NCBI GenBank assembly: GCA_016779325.1 | Contig: JADHNU010000012.1 | Span: 1-58,115, forward strand | Source: Pseudomonadales bacterium | Lineage (GTDB): Bacteria; Pseudomonadota; Gammaproteobacteria; Pseudomonadales; Azotimanducaceae | Direction: 5' to 3' | DNA length: 58,115 nt | Shown: positions 42,493 to 48,935 of the stretch, piece after piece | How positions within the stretch are numbered: the stretch's first letter is position 1 | Layout: each line of letters begins with the position of its first letter | Made by a program: the position numbers and the translations under genes | The notes under the pieces: generated by a model | Told to the model about the DNA's origin: nothing | The model's database searches: none | The model's input: the letters and a program-made list of their open reading frames with translations, nothing else

Positions 42493-42500
42493 TTAAAAGT

Positions 42501-45176
42501 ATGCAAGCAGGCAAATTTAAGGCGCTGCCCCTCGCCGTTGCGATTGCAACGGCGGGCGCTGCCTTCTCCGTGCCGACGGTCGCGTTGGCCGAAGAGGCCG
42601 TTGAAGAGGTGGTGGTCACCGGTCTTCGTGGTAAGCCGCGGACCGCAACGGATTCCCCCGTTCCGGTAGACGTGTTCAACGCTGAAGCCATCGAAGGGGC
42701 GTCTAACCCCGACATGGACGACCTCATGCAGACCCTGGTGCCGTCCTATAATGTGGCGCGTCAGCCCATCAGCGACGGTGCGTCCTTCATCCGTCCGGCA
42801 ACCCTTCGGGGCCTGCCCTCGCACCACACCTTGGTGCTGGTAAACGGTAAGCGTCGTCACCGCGCCTCCTTGGTGCAGATCGGCGGTTCCGGTACGCAGG
42901 GCCCTGACCTCGCCACCATCCCCTCCACCGCAATCGCTAGCATCGAAGTGCTGCGGGACGGCGCGTCCTCCCAGTACGGGTCGGACGCCATCGCCGGGGT
43001 GATCAACTTCAACCTCAAGGAAAACCGCGAAGGCATCAGCCTGGTCTATGACACCGGTGAGTTCTACGAAGGGGACGGTGCGCAGAACCGCATTCAGGGC
43101 AACATTGGTCTGCCCCTCGGTGAGAACGGTTTCGTCTCCATTTCCGGCGACTGGTTTGACCAGGAGTTCACGGAGCGCTCCGAGCAGTACTGCGAAAGCT
43201 GGTGGTGCAACGACGTCAACAGCCCGCGCTTCGATTCCACCGCTGGCTATGCCGACTGGGTTCTCGGTCGCGCAGCGGCCGCTGGCGCGGAAGGCGCAGC
43301 AGCCCTCACCGCTGGCTTCCCTGGCGGCATCCCCTCCGCGTCCGTGGAAGGGTCGGTCGTACAGCCTTGGGGTATCCCGAACCAGGACGGCACGTCCTTG
43401 TTCTACAACGCCGGCTACGATCTTGATAACGGCATGGAGCTCTATTCCTACGGTAACTACACCGAAAAGGAAGGCGACGGCAGCTTCTTCTATCGTTACC
43501 CGGGCAACGGCACCCTCGAGGACCTGCGCCGTCAAGATGGCTCGGTCTACAGCCCTCTCGAAAAGTTCCCCGGTGGCTTCACCCCTCGGTTTGTGGGTGA
43601 GATCGAGGACTACTCCTTCGCAGCCGGTCTGCGTGGCGAAACCGCCGGTGGCCTCAGCTACGACGTGAGCTTCCGGAACGGTCGCAACGAAATCGACTAC
43701 ACCCTCTTCAACACGATCAACCCGTCCATGGGCCCGGATTCTCCGACGTCCTTCCGTCCGGGTACGCTGGCCAACGAAGAGACCCAGTATCAAGCCGATT
43801 TCTCCAAGGACTTCGACATGGGCTTCTTCAGCCCCATGACCCTGGCCTTCGGTCTGTCCTACATGGAAGAGACCTACGAGATTTCCGCAAGCTCGGATGT
43901 GAACTCGTACCAAGCCGGTCCGTTCTCCGCGTCCGACCCCTTTGGCTTCTGTAATGGGGACGCCCCGACGGCAGCAGGCGCCGCCGTCATTGCGAACGGC
44001 TCCAGCCTTGACTGCGCTAACGGCGATGATCCCGTCTACACCGTAGTGGGTGTGGGTTCCAACGGCTTCCCGGGCTATGACCCGAACTTCCTCTCCGGCG
44101 ACTACGAGCGCGATTCCACGGCCGTCTATGTGGACCTCTCCGCCGACATCACCGAGGCCCTCTTCCTGCAGGGTGCGGTGCGCTACGAGGACTACTCCGA
44201 CTTCGGCAACGAGACCGTGGGTAAGGTGGCCGCGCGCTACCGCCTGAACGACAAGTTCGCCATCCGCGGTTCTCTCGGTACCGGTTTCCGGGCGCCGACG
44301 CCGGGCCAGCAGGGGACGACCAACGTGTCCACCCGTCTGCCCAACGGCTTCCCCGTGGCTACCGGTCTGTTCCCGGCGGGCGGTCCCATTGCCCAGGCGC
44401 TGGGGGCTTCTCCGCTGAAGCCCGAGACCTCCACGAACATCACCTTCGGCTTCACGGCTGATCTCGAGGACATCTCCCTGACGGTGGATTTCTACCGCAT
44501 CGAGATTGAAGACCGCTTCAACGCGATCTCCACTCGGGACGTGAGCGCCACCGCGGACGTGGGCACGAACGCTCGCGACAACTTCGAAGCCCTCTCGGCG
44601 GCTGGGGTTGTGGGCGCTGAGTCCATCGGTGGGGTGTTCTACTTCACCAACGCCTTCGATACCGAGACCACCGGTATGGATATCGTGGCCACCATGCCCG
44701 TCGACTGGGACAACGGCATGAGCACGAACCTCACGGCGTCCGTGAACTACAACACCGAGAATATTCAGGGCGATGTCTCTGAGTTCTTGAACGTGGAAGG
44801 CGTGTACGACTTCGAAAACGCTGTGCCGAACTGGCGCGGTGTGTTCACGGCGAACCACGACTTCAACAACGCGCTGTCCATGATGGTTCGAGCCAGCTAC
44901 TACGGCGAAGAAACCAACTCGGACCAGAGCGGTGGCAGCTTCACTGGCTTCCAGACCTTCAAGCCGGTCGTGTTCTGGGATCTCGAGGGTACCTACCGCA
45001 TCAACGAGAACTTCGCGCTCTCGCTGGGTGGTCGGAACATCTTCGACGAGTATCCCGACGAGCTCGATCGCGTCGCTGGCGACAACGACCAGTGCTGCGG
45101 CCGGACCTTCTCCTCCGGGACCTTCGTGCCCTGGCAGGGTGGCTACTACTACGCGCGTCTCCGCGCGGACTTCTAA
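42501..45176 (+). CDS. TonB-dependent outer membrane receptor
   Basis: An 891-residue receptor. The signal peptide is cleaved after 'VPTVALA' (residue 30), followed directly by a TonB box 'EEVVVTG'. The plug has 'LRGLPSHHTLVLVNGKRRHR' and 'IEVLRDGASSQYGSDAIAGVINF' (partly quoted), and the long barrel ends with 'YYYARLRADF', a C-terminal aromatic as usual. Aromatic and Gly/Asn-rich strands and many 'GNGTL'-type turns give a 22-strand barrel length. Codon choice (AAC, TTC, GGT) differs from neighbours and fits high expression. The ligand is unknown; carbohydrate, siderophore and peptide receptors all share this architecture. No TonB or transporter gene is beside it. Confidence 0.93.
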   Translation: MQAGKFKALPLAVAIATAGAAFSVPTVALAEEAVEEVVVTGLRGKPRTATDSPVPVDVFNAEAIEGASNPDMDDLMQTLVPSYNVARQPISDGASFIRPATLRGLPSHHTLVLVNGKRRHRASLVQIGGSGTQGPDLATIPSTAIASIEVLRDGASSQYGSDAIAGVINFNLKENREGISLVYDTGEFYEGDGAQNRIQGNIGLPLGENGFVSISGDWFDQEFTERSEQYCESWWCNDVNSPRFDSTAGYADWVLGRAAAAGAEGAAALTAGFPGGIPSASVEGSVVQPWGIPNQDGTSLFYNAGYDLDNGMELYSYGNYTEKEGDGSFFYRYPGNGTLEDLRRQDGSVYSPLEKFPGGFTPRFVGEIEDYSFAAGLRGETAGGLSYDVSFRNGRNEIDYTLFNTINPSMGPDSPTSFRPGTLANEETQYQADFSKDFDMGFFSPMTLAFGLSYMEETYEISASSDVNSYQAGPFSASDPFGFCNGDAPTAAGAAVIANGSSLDCANGDDPVYTVVGVGSNGFPGYDPNFLSGDYERDSTAVYVDLSADITEALFLQGAVRYEDYSDFGNETVGKVAARYRLNDKFAIRGSLGTGFRAPTPGQQGTTNVSTRLPNGFPVATGLFPAGGPIAQALGASPLKPETSTNITFGFTADLEDISLTVDFYRIEIEDRFNAISTRDVSATADVGTNARDNFEALSAAGVVGAESIGGVFYFTNAFDTETTGMDIVATMPVDWDNGMSTNLTASVNYNTENIQGDVSEFLNVEGVYDFENAVPNWRGVFTANHDFNNALSMMVRASYYGEETNSDQSGGSFTGFQTFKPVVFWDLEGTYRINENFALSLGGRNIFDEYPDELDRVAGDNDQCCGRTFSSGTFVPWQGGYYYARLRADF

Positions 45177-45218
45177 GACCGCTCTGGCGCGCACCCTGCG
45201 CCCCATCGGCTAGAACGC

Positions 45219-45248
45219 AAAGGGCTGCCCTCGGGCAGCCCTTTTTTT
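45219..45248 (+). terminator. Rho-independent terminator after the TonB-dependent receptor
   Basis: AAAGGGCTGCC (45219-45229) pairs perfectly with GGCAGCCCTTT (45234-45244) around a 4-nt loop, followed by a T run (45242-45248). It begins 42 nt after the stop codon. On the minus strand the stem is followed by TTTGCGTT, so it could also serve the convergent gene. Confidence 0.92.
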
Positions 45249-45269
45249 ATGGGGTTTTAAAAGAGGGGG

Positions 45270-46376
45270 CTAGGGGTTATGCAGGGCGCGGCGCAGGGCC
45301 GTGGAGGAGAGATCGCTGCGAAACTCCGCCTCGCTTACGCCGTCGCAAAGCTGCGTGAGGGCGGGCGGCAGGTTCAGGTCCGCGAGCGTTTCGAACCGAT
45401 TCTCCCGGAGGCGGCCAAACACCAAAAACTCGACCTCCCGCTCCCCTAGGCGCGTTAGGGCCGCATCCCGGGCCCCTCGACTATCGCCGTAGTAGCGGAC
45501 ATCCCCAACCCGCAAGATCGTATCGGCGCCCACCACAAAGGTCCGCCGAGGGAACAGCTCCGCTTTGTCGGTAAAGCGTGGTGCGTGGGTGAGCATCACG
45601 GACTCTTCGGGTCCAAAGGCCTTCAACCGGTCGCGCAGGTCCGCATAGTTCAGAGGGGGCTTGTCGACGTTGAAGACCGAGAGTTCGTAGGCCACGGGGC
45701 GGCCAAGGCGTTTGGCGGCGAGGCGCGCCATCGTGCGGTGGCCCTCATGCACGGGATTAAATGCGCCAGGCAGCAACGCCGCCTCTGGGCTTAAGGGCGG
45801 GCCCTGGGGTACGGCAGCCGTGCTGCCCAGAAGCAGGCCTTGCCAGGCGGGCTCCCCGGCAACGTGATCAGTGGCCAGAACATCGGCAACGCCCAGAGCC
45901 AGGGCTGGGGCCTCCTGGGTCAGGCGTTTCGCGATACGTAGCGCATGGAGAATGAGCGCTTCGCTGACCGCTTCTTCTTCGGCCCGGCTGCGTGCGCCCT
46001 TTTCGAAAGTGAGGCTCCAAAGGTAGGAGGTGCCGGCGGTCTGCAGCGCGACGTGAATCCGATGGTCTCCGGCTTTAGCGCGCTCCGTCGCCAGCGCCGC
46101 CGTAGCGCCTAGGCCGAAACCGGCTTCCCCGTCGAGCTTACGCGCGCGCTGAAAGGCCACCATCGCGAGGTTCCGCGCTGTGCTTGCCGACGCCGCTTGC
46201 TCGGGCGGGCGGCCCAGCAGTTCCGCGAGGGCGCCCGGGCTGTAGGGGATCTGGGCGTCGAGGACGGTGCGCGAGGCGCCGGGCACGGTAAGCAGTTGCC
46301 CGAGTGCTCCGCTTCCGCCCCCGGTAATGAACAGTACGCCCCGGCCCTTGGCGCGGTGTAGCGTCTCTAGGTTCAT
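45270..46376 (-). CDS. CinA-C-like domain fused to NadD/NMNAT-like nucleotidyltransferase
   Basis: A 368-residue two-domain protein. Residues 10-155 resemble the CinA C-terminal (PncC, NMN deamidase) fold: 'LLTVPGASRTVLDAQIPYS' at 28-46. However, the usual ESCTGG active site is 'FITGGGSG' (16-23), so the catalytic Ser appears lost. Residues 200-368 form an adenylyl/cytidylyltransferase with the HxGH motif 'GAFNPVHEGH' (204-213) and 'SSTALR' (357-362). These domains act on successive steps in NMN/NaMN metabolism, which suggests a pyridine-nucleotide role. ATG 46376 was chosen because the earlier frame overlaps the neighbouring hydrolase. It is third in an operon behind two alpha/beta hydrolases. 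Confidence 0.8.
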   Translation of the reverse strand: MNLETLHRAKGRGVLFITGGGSGALGQLLTVPGASRTVLDAQIPYSPGALAELLGRPPEQAASASTARNLAMVAFQRARKLDGEAGFGLGATAALATERAKAGDHRIHVALQTAGTSYLWSLTFEKGARSRAEEEAVSEALILHALRIAKRLTQEAPALALGVADVLATDHVAGEPAWQGLLLGSTAAVPQGPPLSPEAALLPGAFNPVHEGHRTMARLAAKRLGRPVAYELSVFNVDKPPLNYADLRDRLKAFGPEESVMLTHAPRFTDKAELFPRRTFVVGADTILRVGDVRYYGDSRGARDAALTRLGEREVEFLVFGRLRENRFETLADLNLPPALTQLCDGVSEAEFRSDLSSTALRRALHNP

Positions 46377-46384
46377 GGCGGCGC

Positions 46385-47185
46385 TCACGAGCCGAGTTGG
46401 TCCTTTAGGAAGGCGATCGCGTCCCGTTCGATGTCCCGGTTCAGAATGAACACGCCCATGTGGCCACCCGGTACGAAGCGCAATGTGCTCTCGACGCCGG
46501 CGTTCTGAAGGGCCTCGTGAAGCCGCTTCGCGTGCGCCGGGACCACGAGCGCATCGTCCTCGCCATGGTAGAGAAAAGCGGGCGGGGCTGCGCCATGCAC
46601 GAAGTTTAGGGGCGAGGCTTCGGCCCACCGGGCTTCCGCAGCGGGCCGCGATGCCCCGAGGAATTGGCGCAAAATAGGGCTTTCCGGATCAAACAGGGTG
46701 AAGTCCCCGGGGGTGCCACCGGCGACCACAGCTTTGAGCGCGGGAAGGCCGCTTTCCGTTTCAAGGGCCGTTTTCATGGCCAGCTGGGCGCCTGCCGAGT
46801 AGCCCCAAACGGCCAGGCGGCTCCCGTCGACGTCATCCCGGGCGGCCAGCCAGCGGAGCGCCGCTTTCACGTCATCCTCCTGGGCTGGGTGTTGGTGTTC
46901 TGGGCTTAAGCGATAGGCCGTCGCATAGGCCAGGAAGCCGGCTTCGGCGAGGGCCTTGCCGATTGGTGCCATGTGCCAAGGGCTTCCGCTACGCCAGCCG
47001 CCCCCGTGAATAAGGAGGACGGTGGGGTAGGGCCCGGGCGCGCTAGGGCGATAGAGGCGCCCTTCTGGGATCCCCGGGGGGATCACGGGGGTCACTTGGA
47101 CCCCCGCCGGTGTGGTGGGAAGAAAAGCGCAGCTTGCGAGTAGCGCGCCTACGCTTAATAGCCCCCAAAGCCGCGGGCGGCTCAC
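46385..47185 (-). CDS. Lipoprotein alpha/beta hydrolase (esterase, HSL-like)
   Basis: A 266-residue predicted lipoprotein; the N-terminal stretch ends in the lipobox 'LLASC' near residue 19. The HSL-type oxyanion motif 'IHGGGW' is near residue 60, the nucleophile elbow 'VWGYSAGAQLAM' near 130 and the His in 'VPGGHMGVF' near 243, with the acid in 'YHGEDDALVV'. Members are carboxylesterases or lactonases. The start overlaps the stop of the upstream hydrolase as ATGA (47182-47185), so translation is coupled. Confidence 0.87.
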   Translation of the reverse strand: MSRPRLWGLLSVGALLASCAFLPTTPAGVQVTPVIPPGIPEGRLYRPSAPGPYPTVLLIHGGGWRSGSPWHMAPIGKALAEAGFLAYATAYRLSPEHQHPAQEDDVKAALRWLAARDDVDGSRLAVWGYSAGAQLAMKTALETESGLPALKAVVAGGTPGDFTLFDPESPILRQFLGASRPAAEARWAEASPLNFVHGAAPPAFLYHGEDDALVVPAHAKRLHEALQNAGVESTLRFVPGGHMGVFILNRDIERDAIAFLKDQLGS

Positions 47186-48099
47186 GCGGTGGCTCCGTCA
47201 GGGGCTGCGAAAAACGCGTCCACGTGGCCCATGAACACTTCGAGCTGATCGTGATGAACCCAATGTCCCGCATTAGGGACGTTGATCACGCGGGCATTGC
47301 TGAAGGCCTTGGCGCGGCCGTCGGCTTCCGGGTCCGAAGCCCAGCTTTCCATACCGCGCATGAGGAGCGTTGGACAGGTGATGCGGCCATAAAGCGCGCG
47401 GGATTCCTCCGCGCTTAAATGCACGGGACTGAAGGCGCGTACGTAATTGTCGAATTTCCAGCTGTAAGTGCCGTCTTCATTCTGAAGCACGCCGTGGAGG
47501 GTAAGGTGCCGGGCTTGTGCCTCCGATAAATGGGGGTTTTCGTCGCGCATGCGCTTCAGCGCGTCTTCTATCGTCGCGTACTTCCGAGGGGTCCGAGCGG
47601 AGAGGTCGCGGAGCGTATCGACCCATTGGCCGATGCGGCGCTCGGGCGGGATAGCGCGACGCTTCTCGAGCATGGCCGGGCTGGGGCCAAGGCCCTCAAT
47701 GGCGACCAGGCGCGCGACGGCATCGGGATAGAGCCCCGCGTAGTGCAGCGCAATATTGCCCCCGAGGGAGTGGGCGATGATGTTCACCGGGGCCAGCTGC
47801 TTCTGCCGTACCAGCTGGGCGATATCGGCCACGAATTCCAGGAGCCCGTAGCTACTGCCTAGGGCCCAGGCGGAATCCCCATGGCCCCGAAGGTCTGGCG
47901 CGATGATGTGGAAGCGATCCTTCAGGCGCTCTGCCACCCAGTCCCAGTTCCGGCAATGATCGCGTCCGCCGTGGATGAGGAGGAGGGGGGGCGCCCCTTC
48001 ATTGCCCCAGTCGACGTAGTGCAGTCGCAGCCGTTGGCTAATGTAGGTTTGGGAGCTGGGCCCGGTGCCCTTCGAGTGCATGGCCAATCCTTGTGTCAT
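47182..48099 (-). CDS. Alpha/beta hydrolase
   Basis: A 305-residue cytoplasmic hydrolase. 'LLLIHGGRDHCRNWDWVAE' gives the oxyanion region, 'IIAHSLGGNIALHYAGLYPD' the nucleophile elbow (Ser near 112) and 'VPNAGHWVHHDQLEVF' the catalytic His; 'APDLRGHGDSAW' is the typical turn. It resembles haloalkane dehalogenase/serine esterase-like members. It begins the three-gene minus-strand operon with the lipoprotein esterase and the CinA-like fusion. A second ATG at 48081 could also start translation. Confidence 0.87.
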   Translation of the reverse strand: MTQGLAMHSKGTGPSSQTYISQRLRLHYVDWGNEGAPPLLLIHGGRDHCRNWDWVAERLKDRFHIIAPDLRGHGDSAWALGSSYGLLEFVADIAQLVRQKQLAPVNIIAHSLGGNIALHYAGLYPDAVARLVAIEGLGPSPAMLEKRRAIPPERRIGQWVDTLRDLSARTPRKYATIEDALKRMRDENPHLSEAQARHLTLHGVLQNEDGTYSWKFDNYVRAFSPVHLSAEESRALYGRITCPTLLMRGMESWASDPEADGRAKAFSNARVINVPNAGHWVHHDQLEVFMGHVDAFFAAPDGATA

Positions 48100-48190
48100 C
48101 GCCTAGAAAGCCCTCGAGTATAGCAGCGCCGAGCCTGTCCCCCTTCTCGTCTTGCTGGCATGATCCGGGGGCTGCACTGGGAGATGCGCT

Positions 48191-48565
48191 ATGTATCCTT
48201 ATCTTGTTGGCGCCCACGGGCTGTTTGTCGTGTTGTCCCTCGTGGCCTTTGGTTTTCGCGCCCATGCGCAGGTGAGTGAATCCCCCTGGGCGGGGCATCC
48301 GCGCATCCGTCTCCTGGGCCATGTGCTGGACGGAGGACTGCTCGCTTCGGCCCTGGGCATTTGCGCGAGCTTGGGCCTATGGCCCGGGCAAGCTGGCTGG
48401 TTGACGGCGAAGCTTATGGCCTTGGTGGTGTATGCCCTATGTGGCGTGTTGGCCTTCCGCGTGCTCAAGGATTCCATGGCCAAGCTGGGCGCCGTGGCCG
48501 TGGGTTTGATGGCCTTCGCCTACAGCGCGGCCGTGGCCCAAGCCCACGCCGTGCTGCCCCTCTAG
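48191..48565 (+). CDS. SirB2-family membrane protein
   Basis: A 124-residue, four-helix integral membrane protein of the SirB family. 'LVGAHGLFVVLSLVAFGFRAHAQ' begins it (partly quoted), with later helices 'LGHVLDGGLLASALGI', 'LMALVVYALCGVLAF' and 'LGAVAVGLMAFAYSAAVAQ'. GGGAG precedes ATG 48191. The family was named from invasion regulation in Salmonella but its general function is unknown. It is one base from the stop of the convergent DUF2256 gene. Confidence 0.82.
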   Translation: MYPYLVGAHGLFVVLSLVAFGFRAHAQVSESPWAGHPRIRLLGHVLDGGLLASALGICASLGLWPGQAGWLTAKLMALVVYALCGVLAFRVLKDSMAKLGAVAVGLMAFAYSAAVAQAHAVLPL

Positions 48566-48566
48566 C

Positions 48567-48935
48567 TTAGTCGGCTAGGCGGAGGCGAATCGGCCCCCGC
48601 GCCCGGGACGGGTCTACGGCCTTTCCGCCCTGGAGCACGGCGATCTTGCCCTGCGCTTCTAAGCGAAAGGCGGCCTCCCGTACCGCGGGCATGCGAGCTC
48701 GCCAATCTTCGAAGCGCGCCCTCACCACCTCGGAGGGGCAGAGGCTGGCCCCCCGAGCGCGCTTGCCGAGATCCGCAAGGATAGCCTGCTCCAAGGCGTC
48801 CTCTTCGGGCCCCGGAGCCCGGCGGCGGCATCCGTCGCTACAGTATTTCACCGCCTCCCAGCTTCGGGCCCACTTCTTTCGCCAAGTGATCGTGCGTCCG
48901 CAGGTTACGCAGCGCTTTGGAGGCAGCGCGGTCAA
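48567..48935 (-). CDS. DUF2256-DUF3253 fusion protein, coupled to the photolyase gene
   Basis: About 122 residues. The N-terminal part is DUF2256 with zinc-binding-like cysteines: 'KRCVTCGRTITWRKKW' followed by 'EAVKYCSDGCRRR'. The rest is the winged-helix DUF3253 ('LEQAILADLGKRARG', 'VREAAFRLEAQGKIAVLQGG'). Separate genes for these families often sit beside cryptochrome/photolyase genes. TTG 48935 overlaps the photolyase-fusion stop as TTGA; an ATG at 49007 would start well inside that gene. The role is unknown, but its position suggests a photolyase-related function. Confidence 0.78.
   Translation of the reverse strand: MTALPPKRCVTCGRTITWRKKWARSWEAVKYCSDGCRRRAPGPEEDALEQAILADLGKRARGASLCPSEVVRARFEDWRARMPAVREAAFRLEAQGKIAVLQGGKAVDPSRARGPIRLRLAD

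Larger units (their letters stand above)
41987..42500 (+). promoter_or_regulatory. Long AT-rich upstream region and leader of the TonB-dependent receptor
   Basis: The largest gene-free stretch in the window (514 nt). Its left half is AT-rich and holds a candidate promoter (TTGCAC at 42132-42137, TATTTT at 42154-42159, 16-nt spacer) and small hairpins: ATTGC/GCAAT at 42055-42068 and GCACT/AGTGC near 42103-42117. Two copies of CACTT...AAGTG occur between 42239 and 42347. The right half, next to the start codon, contains the four hairpins listed separately. There is no coding frame with a ribosome site. If transcription starts near 42166 the untranslated leader would be about 335 nt. Confidence 0.5.

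Noticed and set aside
42200-42500. Possible cobalamin riboswitch before the TonB-dependent receptor
   Set aside because: No recognisable B12 box (GCCACTG) or other conserved blocks were found, although several hairpins are present.
42363-45206. A 947-codon open frame on the minus strand opposite the TonB-dependent receptor
   Set aside because: It has no ribosome site and no domain signal. Codon bias of the receptor gene explains why the antisense frame lacks stops.
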